Of a DNA stretch of 64,000 nt, positions 54,687 through 63,534 are shown piece by piece. The DNA lies in the NCBI GenBank assembly GCA_016721925.1, contig JADKHE010000001.1, positions 310,001 to 374,000 of the forward strand, given 5' to 3'. Under the pieces are notes generated by a model. It ran no database searches, was not told the origin of the DNA, and saw only the letters and a list, made by a program, of their open reading frames with translations. A program made the position numbers and the translations under genes. This DNA is from Candidatus Skiveiella danica (lineage in GTDB: Bacteria; Pseudomonadota; Gammaproteobacteria; Burkholderiales; Burkholderiaceae_C). Each line of letters begins with the position of its first letter. Position 1 is the first letter of the stretch.

Positions 54687-56369
54687 ATGGCCTCTTCCGC
54701 CCGTCCCGAAACGCTTGCGCTCCAGCGCCTGTACCAATGGGAACAGACGACGCCCGACAAAACCGTCTTCACGCAGCCGATGGGCGGCGGCGTGGTGCGC
54801 GAATGGACCTGGAAGCAGGCGGTGGACGAGGTGCGACGCATGGCCGCTTACCTGAAGGGCTTGAACCTGGAGCCAGGCACGCGCATTGCGCTGCTGGCGA
54901 AGAACAGCGCGCACTGGATGATGGCCGACTGGGCGATCTGGATGGCCGGCCATGTCTCGGTGCCGCTGTACCCGACGCTGGCCGCCAACACCGTGCGCCA
55001 GATCCTGGACCACAGCGAGTCGAAACTGCTGTTCGTCGGCAAGCTCGACGTGTGGAACGACATGAAGGCCGGCGTCCCCGAGGGACTGCCCATGATCACT
55101 TTGCCGCTGGCGCCCAAGGTCGACGCGGCGAAGAGCTGGGACGCGCTCATCGCCGGCACCGCGCCGCTGGCCGACAGCCCGGTGAGGCCGGCCGACGAGT
55201 TGTGCACATTGATCTACACCTCGGGCACCACGGGCATGCCCAAGGGGGTGATGCAGAGCTTCGGCACCTTTGCCTGGTCGATCACCTCGGGCCTCAAGCG
55301 CGTGCCGCTGGACCAGAACGGGCGTGTTCTCAGCTTCCTGCCACTGGCACATGTGGCCGAGCGCATGGTCGTCGAGCATGGCCTGCTGGCCACCGGCATG
55401 CATGTGTTCTTCGCCGAGAGCCTGGAGACCTTTGTCGCCGACATCCAGCGCGCTCGCCCGACAGTGTTTTTCGCGGTGCCTCGCCTGTGGGTGAAGTTCC
55501 AGCAGGGCGTGCAGGCCAAGATGCCGCCCGAGAAGATGGCGATGCTGCTGAAGATCCCGATCCTGCGCGGCATTGTCAAGAAAAAGGTGCTCGCCGGCCT
55601 GGGCCTTGACCAGGCCTTCTGGGCGGCGGGCGGCGCGGCGCCGATGCCGCCCTCGGTGCTCGACTGGTACCGCAGCCTGGGCCTGGACATTGTCGAGGTC
55701 TACGGCATGACCGAGAACTGCGGTCTCTCGCATTCCACGGTGCTGGGCAAGCCGCGGCCGGGCACCGTGGGCACCACCTACGAGGGCGTGCAGTGCCGCA
55801 TCGATCCCGGCAATGGCGAGATCCAGGTCAAGGGCGAGTGCGTGATGCTCGGCTACTACAAGAACCCCGAGGTCACCGCGGCCACCTTCACCGACGACGG
55901 CTGGCTGAAGACCGGCGACAAGGGCGCGATCGACTCCGCGGGCGACCTGAGGATCACGGGCCGGGTCAAGGATCTGTTCAAGACCGGCAAGGGCAAGTAC
56001 GTCGCCCCGGCGCCGATCGAAAACAAGCTCGCTACCCATCCCGCGATCGAGGCCTGCTGTGTGACCGGCGCCAACCTCGGCCAACCGCTCGCGCTGCTGA
56101 TGCTCAACCCCGAGGCGGCGGCCAAGGCGCGCGACGCCGCGGGGCGCAGCGCGCTGGAAGCCTCGCTCGCCGAGCACCTGAAAGCGGTGAACGCGCAGCT
56201 CGACCCGCACGAGCAGATGGAATGCCTGGTGGTGACTGCCGACCCGTGGTCGGTGGAGAACGACATCCTGACGCCGACCATGAAGGTCAAGCGCAACAAA
56301 ATCGAAGACCTGTTCGCACAGAATTACGAGCGCTGGGCCACGGCGCGCAAAAAGGTGGTCTGGATCTGA
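54687..56369 (+). CDS. Long-chain acyl-CoA synthetase (AMP-forming), AtuH-like candidate
   Basis: 560 aa, start ATG 54687 (MASSARPETLALQRLYQWEQ). Adenylation motifs: LIYTSGTTGMPKGVMQSFG, YGMTENCGLSHS, DGWLKTGDKGAI and GRVKDLFKTGKGKYVAPAPI (a long-chain/bubblegum-type C-terminal signature). It activates a carboxylic acid to its CoA ester. It converges on the operon at 56.4-64 kb, whose gene order resembles atuCDEFG, so it is a candidate for the ligase step (AtuH in Pseudomonas); this assignment is inference from position. Confidence 0.87.
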   Translation: MASSARPETLALQRLYQWEQTTPDKTVFTQPMGGGVVREWTWKQAVDEVRRMAAYLKGLNLEPGTRIALLAKNSAHWMMADWAIWMAGHVSVPLYPTLAANTVRQILDHSESKLLFVGKLDVWNDMKAGVPEGLPMITLPLAPKVDAAKSWDALIAGTAPLADSPVRPADELCTLIYTSGTTGMPKGVMQSFGTFAWSITSGLKRVPLDQNGRVLSFLPLAHVAERMVVEHGLLATGMHVFFAESLETFVADIQRARPTVFFAVPRLWVKFQQGVQAKMPPEKMAMLLKIPILRGIVKKKVLAGLGLDQAFWAAGGAAPMPPSVLDWYRSLGLDIVEVYGMTENCGLSHSTVLGKPRPGTVGTTYEGVQCRIDPGNGEIQVKGECVMLGYYKNPEVTAATFTDDGWLKTGDKGAIDSAGDLRITGRVKDLFKTGKGKYVAPAPIENKLATHPAIEACCVTGANLGQPLALLMLNPEAAAKARDAAGRSALEASLAEHLKAVNAQLDPHEQMECLVVTADPWSVENDILTPTMKVKRNKIEDLFAQNYERWATARKKVVWI

Positions 56370-56377
56370 AGGGCTGG

Positions 56378-56399
56378 CCGCGCCGGCGCCCCGGCGCGG
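56378..56399. terminator. GC hairpin between convergent genes
   Basis: CCGCGCCGG-CGCC-CCGGCGCGG is a nine-bp, all-GC perfect stem with a four-base loop, without a T-run, in the 36-base gap between the ligase and the acyl-CoA dehydrogenase. Probably a bidirectional terminator. Confidence 0.55.
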
Positions 56400-56405
56400 G
56401 GTGCT

Positions 56406-57572
56406 TCACAGGCCCAGTTGGCGCGACGCCAGCTCCTTCATGATCTCCTCGGTGCCGCCGCCGATCATCATCACCTTGACCTCGCGGTAGATGCGCTCAG
56501 CCGCCGTGCCCTGCATGAAGCCCATGCCGCCGAGGATCTGCACCGCGGCGTCGGCGCAGAACTGCATGGTCTGGGTCGCATGGTTTTTCAGCAGGCAGAC
56601 CTGCGCGACCCATTCGGCGCCCTTGGCCGACTTGTCGCCGCTGTCGCCACGTGCGGTCACCGCATCCAGCCAGGCACGGGTGGATTCGATCCGCATCTTC
56701 ATGTCCATCAACTTGTGGCGGATCACCTGGTGGTCGATGATGGCCATGCCGAACGTCTTGCGCTGGCGCGCCCAGTCCAGCGCGTCGTCGTAGCAGCGTT
56801 CCGAAAAACCCAGCGACATGGCGGCCATCGACAGGCGCTCGCCGTTGAAGTTGGTCATGATCATCTTGAAGCCTTGACCCTCTTCGCCAACGAGGTAGCG
56901 GGCCGGCACCCGCACGTTGTCGAAGCGCAGGTGCGCGGTGTCGGAGCAGTGCCAGCCCATCTTGTCCAGGCGGCTGCGCGACACCCCGGCAGCGTGGCCC
57001 GGAATCACCAGCATCGAAACACCCATCGGGCCCTTCATCTTCGGGTCGGTGCGCACGGCGGCGGTGATCCAGTCGGCGCGCATGCCGGACGTGATGAAGA
57101 TCTTCTCGCCGTTGACGACATACTCGTCGCCGTCGCGCACGGCGGTGGTGCGCAGGGACGAGACATCGGTGCCGCCGCCGGGCTCGGTGATGGCCAGCGC
57201 CGAAATCTGTTCGCCGCGCAGCACGCCGGGGATGACCTCGGCCTGCAGTTCGGCGCTGCCGTGGCGCTGGATCGGCGGCAGGCCGATGTTGTGGCTGAAC
57301 AGGCTGGCCATCAGGCCGCCGCTGGCACCATGGCGCGCCAGCGTGGCCGCCAGCACATTGCGCAGCGACCATGGGGCGGGCGTGCCGCCCAGCGCCTCCG
57401 GGTAGCCCAGGCCCAGCAGGCCCAGCTCGGCGGCGCGGCGGTGCAGGTCCCTGGGCAGTTCGCCGGCCTTTTCCCAGGCTTCCAGGTGGGGGGCGATCTC
57501 GGTCTTTGCAAAACGCTCGGCCGTCTCGGCCAGCATCTGGAGGTCTTCGCGGGTGATCGTGGCGTCGGACAT
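56406..57572 (-). CDS. Acyl-CoA dehydrogenase
   Basis: 388 aa, normal length. FAD-binding central segment ISALAITEPGGGTDVSSLRT, then FITSGMRADWITAAVRT. The ERL motif (NFNGERLSMAAMSLG) supplies the candidate catalytic Glu in the isovaleryl-CoA dehydrogenase position, and the C-terminal loop reads MIGGGTEEIMKELASRQLGL instead of the YEGT form. It is the last gene of the minus-strand operon, nine bases after the SDR. It is a second, distinct paralogue of the dehydrogenase at 62321 in the same operon. Confidence 0.93.
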   Translation of the reverse strand: MSDATITREDLQMLAETAERFAKTEIAPHLEAWEKAGELPRDLHRRAAELGLLGLGYPEALGGTPAPWSLRNVLAATLARHGASGGLMASLFSHNIGLPPIQRHGSAELQAEVIPGVLRGEQISALAITEPGGGTDVSSLRTTAVRDGDEYVVNGEKIFITSGMRADWITAAVRTDPKMKGPMGVSMLVIPGHAAGVSRSRLDKMGWHCSDTAHLRFDNVRVPARYLVGEEGQGFKMIMTNFNGERLSMAAMSLGFSERCYDDALDWARQRKTFGMAIIDHQVIRHKLMDMKMRIESTRAWLDAVTARGDSGDKSAKGAEWVAQVCLLKNHATQTMQFCADAAVQILGGMGFMQGTAAERIYREVKVMMIGGGTEEIMKELASRQLGL

Positions 57573-57581
57573 CGGTTCTTC

Positions 57582-58514
57582 TCAGTTCTTGGGTTCGCCA
57601 AACAGCTTGGGCGCCGTAGCTCGGTGAAAGCCCTCGAAGGGCCGGATGGCGGCGCGTTCGCGGATCTTGTCGTCAGCCGGGCGCATCGGCCAGCCCAGGC
57701 GCACCTGGGGCCGGCCGGCATCGATGCGCAGCGTGGTGCCGTTGACAAAGCTGGCCGCCGGGCTGAGCAGGTACACAATGCCGGCGGAAACCTCGGCCTC
57801 GGTGGAGAAGCGGCCAATCGGAAGGGTCTTGGCCATCTCCCGGATCATCGGGGCCATGGCCTCTGGGTAATTGTCCATGCCGCTGGAGGCCACATAGCCC
57901 GGCGCCACCGCGTTGACGCGAACGCCCCTCGGACCCCATTCCACCGCCGCCGTCTCGGTGAAACTGACCATGCCCGCTCGGGCCGCGCCGCTGTGGCCCA
58001 TGCCCGGCATCGAGCCCCACATGTCGGCCACGATGTTGACGATGGCGCCGCCGCGGCGGGCCATGCATTGGGTGAAGCACTCCCGCGCCACCAGGAAGCC
58101 GCCGGTGAGGTTGGTGTTGACCACGGCTTCCCAGCCCTTGGCGCTGATGGCTTCCAGCGGCGTCATGAACTGCCCGCCGGCGTTGTTGACCAGCGCGTCG
58201 ATGTGACCCTGCGCGGCCAGGACGGCCGCCACCATGGCGCGCACGGCGTCTTCCTGCCGGATGTCGCAGACGTGCGTGCTGGCGTTGCCGCCGTCCTCGG
58301 CGATTTCCGCCGCCACAGCCTGAAGTTTGTCGAGCTTGCGTCCCACCAGCACGACGTGCGCACCCAGCGACGCCAGTTCGTGGGCTGTGCAGCGGCCGAT
58401 GCCTGAGCCGCCGCCCGTGACCAAGACCACCTGGCCTTCGAACAGTCCGGGGGCGAAGACCGATCGGTAGCGCATGCGGCCCTGCGTCGGGCTGGCCTCG
58501 TCCGCGCTGCTCAT
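57582..58514 (-). CDS. SDR family protein, 2,4-dienoyl-CoA reductase-like; AtuG position
   Basis: 310 aa, start ATG 58514 overlapping the BKACE stop (ATGA). Cofactor motif TGGGSGIGR near residue 30, NNAGGQF near 109. The usual Tyr-xxx-Lys pair is absent: where YxxxK is expected the chain reads GHSGAARAGMVSF, similar to dienoyl-CoA reductases (which lack that Tyr) but with Arg instead of Lys. It probably acts on an unsaturated or branched acyl-CoA, not a plain alcohol. AtuG in Pseudomonas is also an SDR. Confidence 0.85.
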   Translation of the reverse strand: MSSADEASPTQGRMRYRSVFAPGLFEGQVVLVTGGGSGIGRCTAHELASLGAHVVLVGRKLDKLQAVAAEIAEDGGNASTHVCDIRQEDAVRAMVAAVLAAQGHIDALVNNAGGQFMTPLEAISAKGWEAVVNTNLTGGFLVARECFTQCMARRGGAIVNIVADMWGSMPGMGHSGAARAGMVSFTETAAVEWGPRGVRVNAVAPGYVASSGMDNYPEAMAPMIREMAKTLPIGRFSTEAEVSAGIVYLLSPAASFVNGTTLRIDAGRPQVRLGWPMRPADDKIRERAAIRPFEGFHRATAPKLFGEPKN

Positions 58515-59386
58515 GACTTGGCGAGCCCCAGCAGGGTGCGGGCTTCGTCGGGGCTGGCAATGGTGCGCCCCGCGTGGCGGGCGCAAGCGGCGAGTGAATC
58601 GATCAGCACCCCGTTGCCGGATGCCCGCGACCCGTCAGGCAGGTAGAAGGTGTCTTCCAGGCCCGTGCGCAGCATGCCGCCGAGCTCGGCGGTCTTCTGG
58701 TGCACCGGCCAGATCTCCGCGCGGCCGATGAGCGTGGTCTGCCAGACGCTGCCGGGTGCCATCCATTGCGGCAGCAACTGCAGCAGTTCCGCGTCGCAGG
58801 GCATGCCAGAGGCCACGCCCATGACCAGGTTGTACTCGGGCGTGCCCATCTCGGGCTTCAGCATGCCGTTCTTGAGGTACATCGTCACGCAGCGCACGAT
58901 GCCGACATCGAAGCACTCGAACTCGGGATGGGTGCCGCATTCGCCCATCACATCCAGGAACTGCTGGACCTTGGACACCGGGTTGTCGAACACCATGGGC
59001 GGCCAGGCCCAGTTGCCGTCTTCCTTGATCTTCAGATAGTTCAGGCTACCGGCATTGCAGGCGGCAATCTCGGGCTTGACGCGGCGGATGCAGGCCAGCG
59101 GGCCCGAGATGTCCTTGCCCACCACACCGGTGGTCAGGTTGATGATCACGCCGGGGCACGCCTCGCGGATCGCGTTCACGATGGTCTCGGCCACGTCCGG
59201 GTCCCAGGAGGGCATGTGGCCGAAGCCTTCCTCCTGCATGCGCAGGTGTACATGCATGATCGACGCGCCCGCGTTGAACGCGTCGCGCGCCTCGGCCGCC
59301 ATCTGGGCGGGCGTCACCGGCACCGGGTGCTGCTTGGGGTTGGTCAGCACGCCCGTGAGCGCGCAGGTCAGGATTGCTTTTTCCAT
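58511..59386 (-). CDS. BKACE family beta-keto acid cleavage enzyme (DUF849)
   Basis: 291 aa. The 3-keto-5-aminohexanoate cleavage enzyme family condenses a beta-keto acid with acetyl-CoA, giving acetoacetate and a new CoA ester. The zinc-ligand motif is MHVHLR (H45, H47), and INLTTG, AACNAGSLNY and ECFDVG are family segments. The overlap with the biotin carboxylase gene is 19 bases and with the SDR four bases, so it is embedded in the operon. The substrate is not predictable from sequence. Confidence 0.93.
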   Translation of the reverse strand: MEKAILTCALTGVLTNPKQHPVPVTPAQMAAEARDAFNAGASIMHVHLRMQEEGFGHMPSWDPDVAETIVNAIREACPGVIINLTTGVVGKDISGPLACIRRVKPEIAACNAGSLNYLKIKEDGNWAWPPMVFDNPVSKVQQFLDVMGECGTHPEFECFDVGIVRCVTMYLKNGMLKPEMGTPEYNLVMGVASGMPCDAELLQLLPQWMAPGSVWQTTLIGRAEIWPVHQKTAELGGMLRTGLEDTFYLPDGSRASGNGVLIDSLAACARHAGRTIASPDEARTLLGLAKS

Positions 59387-61347
59387 TGTGTCTCCGTGTT
59401 GTTTTCAAGTTCGATCTCGACCAGCAGGGCGCCCGATTCGACCTGGTCGCCGGCCTGGGCATGCACGACGGTGACCCGTCCGGCGGCCTGCGCCGACAGC
59501 CACATCTCCATCTTCATGGCCTCCACGCAGACCAGCGCCTGGCCCAGTGCCACCGCGTCGCCCACGGCCACCTGGACCTGGGTCACCTTTCCCGCGACGG
59601 GTGCCCTTGCGCGGGTGGCGTCCTGGGCCGCATCGCGGTTCGGGAATGCGGAGACTTCGCGGAACACGTGCACGCTACCCGCCACCGCGAGGTGCAACTC
59701 CGACTCGTGAATGCAGGCCAGCGCCTGACGCCGCACGCCGTCCATCTCATAGCGCAGCGCTCCGTCATCGAATCCGAAGATGCGGACCTCGTGGCGCTGA
59801 GTGCCCAGCTCGACCCTCACCAGGCCGGTACGGTCGGGCTGGACGCGCAAGGTGTGGCTGCTGTCTTCACACTGCAACGGTATGCCGTAGGCGGCCACGC
59901 TGTTGGCGCGCCAGCCTGGGCCGTCCTGCAGCGCAAAAGTCGCTGCCGCCAGGCACCAGAGATCGTCACCGGGCACCGGCCGTTGCAACAGAGGCTCGCC
60001 GGCTTCCTGCCACTGATCGATGAGCGTGGTGGTCATCGCCGCGTTGCGAAAGGCCGGGTGGTCCACGAGATCGGCCAGGAAACGGCCGTTGTTGCGCAGA
60101 CCCAGCAGGGGCGTGTTCTGCAGGGCTGCGCGCAGGCGCCGGATGGCGTCGTCGCGGTCACGGCCGTGGGCGATCACCTTGGCCACCATGGGGTCGTACC
60201 AGGGCGACACCTCGCTGCCTTCCTCGATGCCGGCGTCGATGCGCACACCGGCGTGTCGCGCATGCTGCGGACGCCATCGCCGCACTGTGCCGGTCTGGGG
60301 CGCAAAGCCGGCATACGGATCCTCGGCATACAGCCGGGCCTCGATCGCATGGCCGCTGAGCCGGACCTCGGCCTGCGCCAGCGGCAAAGTCTGCCCGGCG
60401 GCCACGCGCAACTGCCATTCCACCAGGTCGAGGCCGGTCACCATTTCGGTCACCGGATGCTCAACCTGCAGACGTGTGTTCATTTCCAGGAAATAGTGCC
60501 TGAGATCGGCATCGACGATGAATTCGACCGTGCCCGCGCCGCGGTAACCCACGGCCAGCGCCGCGGCCACGGCATCGCGGCCCATGGCCTCGCGCATCGC
60601 CGGGTTGACGACGGGCGAAGGGGATTCCTCGATGACCTTCTGCCGGCGGCGCTGGGCCGTGCAGTCACGTTCGCCCAGATGGACCGCGTGGCCGTGGGCG
60701 TCGGCAAAGACCTGGATCTCGATATGGCGGCCGTTGTCGATCAGCCGCTCCAGCATCAGGGTACCATCGCCAAAGGCGCTTTGGGCCTCGCGGCGCGCAC
60801 CGGCAATGGCCTGGGCAATCTCGCCGGGCTCGCGCACCAGGCGCATGCCGCGTCCGCCACCGCCGGCCACGGCTTTGACCAGCAGCGGGAAGCCCAGCTT
60901 CAGGGCCTCGGCCGTCAGGCGTGCGTCGTCCTGGTCCTCGCCCAGATAGCCCGGCGCGCAGGGCACGCCTGCCGCGATCATGCGGCGCTTGGCCAGGGCC
61001 TTGTCACCCATCGCTTCGATGGCCGAAGGCGGTGGGCCGACGAAGACCAGGCCCGCGTCCACGCAGGCCTGGGCAAAGGCCGCGTTTTCACTCAGGAAGC
61101 CGTAGCCGGGGTGAATGGCGTCGGCGCCGGTCTTGCGGGCGGCCTCCAGCAGGGTGTCGATGCGCAGGTAGGAGTCCGCGGCGGCGGAGGCGCCGATCCA
61201 CACGGATTCGTCGGCCAGCGCGACATGGGGTGCGGCGCGGTCGGCGTCGCTGAAGACGGCCACGGTGCGGTAGCCGAGGTTGCGCGCCGTGCGGATCACG
61301 CGGCAGGCGATCTCGCCGCGGTTGGCGATCAGGATTTTTTCAAACAT
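59368..61347 (-). CDS. atuF: Acyl-CoA carboxylase biotin-carboxylase/BCCP subunit (geranyl-/methylcrotonyl-CoA type)
   Basis: 659 aa, start ATG 61347 (MFEKILIANRGEIACRVIR). Biotin carboxylase domain with ATP-grasp (PLLVKAVAGGGGRGMRLV), EMNTRLQVEHPVTEMVTGLD, a linker BT domain, and a C-terminal biotinyl domain with EAMKME near residue 610. It carboxylates biotin for the partner carboxyltransferase at the right edge. Length fits AtuF or LiuD; the operon order favours AtuF, so the symbol is tentative. A 23-bp inverted repeat lies in its leader. A longer frame through that repeat is rejected. Confidence 0.8.
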   Translation of the reverse strand: MFEKILIANRGEIACRVIRTARNLGYRTVAVFSDADRAAPHVALADESVWIGASAAADSYLRIDTLLEAARKTGADAIHPGYGFLSENAAFAQACVDAGLVFVGPPPSAIEAMGDKALAKRRMIAAGVPCAPGYLGEDQDDARLTAEALKLGFPLLVKAVAGGGGRGMRLVREPGEIAQAIAGARREAQSAFGDGTLMLERLIDNGRHIEIQVFADAHGHAVHLGERDCTAQRRRQKVIEESPSPVVNPAMREAMGRDAVAAALAVGYRGAGTVEFIVDADLRHYFLEMNTRLQVEHPVTEMVTGLDLVEWQLRVAAGQTLPLAQAEVRLSGHAIEARLYAEDPYAGFAPQTGTVRRWRPQHARHAGVRIDAGIEEGSEVSPWYDPMVAKVIAHGRDRDDAIRRLRAALQNTPLLGLRNNGRFLADLVDHPAFRNAAMTTTLIDQWQEAGEPLLQRPVPGDDLWCLAAATFALQDGPGWRANSVAAYGIPLQCEDSSHTLRVQPDRTGLVRVELGTQRHEVRIFGFDDGALRYEMDGVRRQALACIHESELHLAVAGSVHVFREVSAFPNRDAAQDATRARAPVAGKVTQVQVAVGDAVALGQALVCVEAMKMEMWLSAQAAGRVTVVHAQAGDQVESGALLVEIELENNTETQWKKQS

Positions 61348-61364
61348 CGAGTACCTCTGAATAC

Positions 61365-61452
61365 GTTTGGGTGGCAGGGCGTTTTGCTCCGTGTCCCCCG
61401 GCCACTGCGCGGCCTCCTCCTTGACCTGCGCAAAACGCCCTGCCACCCAAAC
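61365..61452. repeat. Perfect 23-bp inverted repeat with 42-nt loop
   Basis: Arms at 61365-61387 and 61430-61452 are perfect reverse complements (left arm begins GTTTGGGTGGCAGG). The loop is 42 bases. It fills most of the 138-nt gap between the hydratase and the biotin carboxylase genes, ending seven bases before the AGAGGT ribosome-binding site of the latter. Confidence 0.9.
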
Positions 61453-61485
61453 TCCGCCAGGCGTTCATCCGATCGTTGGATGTTT

Positions 61486-62310
61486 TCATCCCGGCACCCA
61501 GTTCGGTTTGCGCTTTTGCAGGAAAGCGCCCATGCCTTCCATGGCCTCCGGACCCTGGGCGGCGCGGGAAAAGACGGCGGCGGCTTCGTCGATCAGAGAG
61601 GCGGGGGCCTGCAGTCGGGCCTTGGCCATCAGGGCTTTGGTGGCCGCCAGTGCGCCGGGGCCGCAGGCCAGGATGTCGGCGAGCACCGCCTCCAGCGCCG
61701 CCTGCAGCTGTCCGGAGTCAACCTGCTGGTGCACCAGGCCGATCCTCAGGGCGGCGGCAGCGTCCAGGCGCCCGCCGGTGACGGCCAACCGTTTGGCCTG
61801 CGAATAGCCCAGCCGTTCCACCAGGAACGGGGCGATCTGGGCGGGCACGACACCCAGGGATGTCTCGGGCAGGCGGAAGCTCGCGGTCTCCGTGGCAATG
61901 GCCACGTCAGCCACACAGGCCAGGCCGAAACCGCCGCCCATCACCGTGCCTTCAAGCAACGCAACGATGGCCAGCGGGGAGTTCGCAAACGCGGCGCACA
62001 GGTGGCCGAAGCGCGCATTGACCTCGGCGATCGGGTCGGTGCCGTCGGCGCCACCCTGCATGGCGCGCATGCGCGCAGCTGCCATGTCCTTGAGGTCGCC
62101 GCCGGAGCAGAAGTGCCCGGCGGCGCCGCGCAGCACCACGACGCGCACGGCGTCATCCGACCCGACGGTCTGTTCTGCCTGCGCCAGCGCCTGCTGCAAC
62201 TCTGCCACCATGGCCAGAGACATGGCATTGCGGGACTCCGGGCGATTCAGCGTGAGTTCGAGCGCAGGCCCCTGGCGCCGGGCGATGATGGTTTCGAAAG
62301 TCATGTCCAT
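61486..62310 (-). CDS. atuE: Enoyl-CoA hydratase, glutaconyl-CoA-hydratase type (AtuE/LiuC-like)
   Basis: 274 aa, start ATG 62310 behind GGCGGAG (ATG 62304 is possible). Crotonase oxyanion motifs GHFCSGGDLKDM and GGGFGLACVADVAIA, then PETSLGVVPAQIAPFLVERLG. The first of the two usual catalytic Glu residues is absent (GGGFG, not GGGCE), and the LGVVPAxIAP segment is typical of methylglutaconyl-/isohexenylglutaconyl-CoA hydratases. Context between a dehydrogenase and a biotin carboxylase fits. Symbol tentative. Confidence 0.8.
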   Translation of the reverse strand: MDMTFETIIARRQGPALELTLNRPESRNAMSLAMVAELQQALAQAEQTVGSDDAVRVVVLRGAAGHFCSGGDLKDMAAARMRAMQGGADGTDPIAEVNARFGHLCAAFANSPLAIVALLEGTVMGGGFGLACVADVAIATETASFRLPETSLGVVPAQIAPFLVERLGYSQAKRLAVTGGRLDAAAALRIGLVHQQVDSGQLQAALEAVLADILACGPGALAATKALMAKARLQAPASLIDEAAAVFSRAAQGPEAMEGMGAFLQKRKPNWVPG

Positions 62311-62320
62311 CTGCTCCGCC

Positions 62321-63475
62321 TCAGCCCTGCTTGCCGGGCAGGGTGCCTTCGAGCTTGCAGATGATGCCCAGCATGATTTCGTCGGCACCGCCGCCGATCG
62401 AAATCAGGCGCCCGTCGCGGTAGGACTGCGAGATCGGGTTGTCGGCAGTGAAACCCATGCCGCCCCAGTACTGCAGGCAGCTGTCGGCCACTTCGCGGCT
62501 CAGGCGTCCGGCCTTGAGCTTGGCCATGGAGGCTAGACGGGTGACGTCCTTGCCGGAGACGTAGGACTCGACGGCGCGGTAGGTGAGGGCGCGCAGCGCT
62601 TCGACCTCGGTGCGCAACTCCGCCAGGCGGAAATGCACCACCTGGTTGTCCAGGATCGGGCGCCCGAAGGTGTGGCGCTGGCGGGTGTAGTCGATGGTCT
62701 GGTCGATCAGATTGTCCAGCGAGCGCAGGCAACCGGCCGCACCGTAGAGCCGCTCTTCCTGGAATTGCAGCATCTGCAGCATGAAGCCCATGCCTTCCTG
62801 GCCGATGACGTTGCGCCGGGGAACCCGCACGTTGTCGAAGAACAGCTGGGCGGTGTCGCTGGAATCCATGCCGATCTTTTCAATCTTCTGGCGCGTGATG
62901 CCCGGGCTGTTCATCGGCACCATGATGAGCGACTTGTTCTTGTGCGCAGCGCCGTCCGAGGTGTTGGCCAGCAGGCAGCACCAGTCGGCCTGCATGCCGT
63001 TGGTGATCCACATCTTCGAGCCATTGATGATGTAGTCGTCGCCGTCCTTCTCGGCGCGGGTCTTGAGGGCTGCCACGTCGGATCCGCCCCCGGCTTCGCT
63101 GACCCCGATGCAGCCCACCATGTCGCCGGCGATCGCAGGCGCCAGGAACTCCTGGCGCAGCGCGTCCGATCCAAAGCGCGCCAGCGCCGGCGTGCACATG
63201 TCGGTCTGCACGCCGATGGCCATGGGCACGCCGCCGACATTGCAGTCGCCCAGCGCCTCGGCCATCACCATCGAGTAGCTGAAGTCCAGGCCCATCCCGC
63301 CGAATTCGGTGGGGTACTTGATGCCCAGCAGGCCCAGGTCGCCCAGCTTCTTGAACAGCTCATGGGCGGGGAACTGCCCGGCCTTTTCCCATTCCTTGGT
63401 GAAGGGGTTGATCTCGTTGGCCACAAATTTGCGGACGGTATCGGAGATCTGGTTGTGCTCGGACGTGAATTTCAT
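62321..63475 (-). CDS. atuD: Acyl-CoA dehydrogenase, citronellyl-CoA dehydrogenase-like
   Basis: 384 aa, start ATG 63475 (MKFTSEHNQISDTVRKFVAN). Motifs: CIGVSEAGGGSDVAALKT, MWITNGMQADWCCLLANTSD, MLQFQEERLYGAAG (Glu in the isovaleryl-CoA dehydrogenase position) and SIGGGADEIMLGI. The segments GGVPMAIGVQTDMCTPALARFGSD and TSDGAAHKNKSLIMVPM closely resemble AtuD as I remember it. The hydratase begins ten bases downstream. Symbol tentative. Confidence 0.8.
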   Translation of the reverse strand: MKFTSEHNQISDTVRKFVANEINPFTKEWEKAGQFPAHELFKKLGDLGLLGIKYPTEFGGMGLDFSYSMVMAEALGDCNVGGVPMAIGVQTDMCTPALARFGSDALRQEFLAPAIAGDMVGCIGVSEAGGGSDVAALKTRAEKDGDDYIINGSKMWITNGMQADWCCLLANTSDGAAHKNKSLIMVPMNSPGITRQKIEKIGMDSSDTAQLFFDNVRVPRRNVIGQEGMGFMLQMLQFQEERLYGAAGCLRSLDNLIDQTIDYTRQRHTFGRPILDNQVVHFRLAELRTEVEALRALTYRAVESYVSGKDVTRLASMAKLKAGRLSREVADSCLQYWGGMGFTADNPISQSYRDGRLISIGGGADEIMLGIICKLEGTLPGKQG

Positions 63476-63534
63476 GAAAGGCTTTCGTTCGACGGGAAAG
63501 AAGGTGGAAAAAGGGGGGGCGGCTGGCCAACGCG

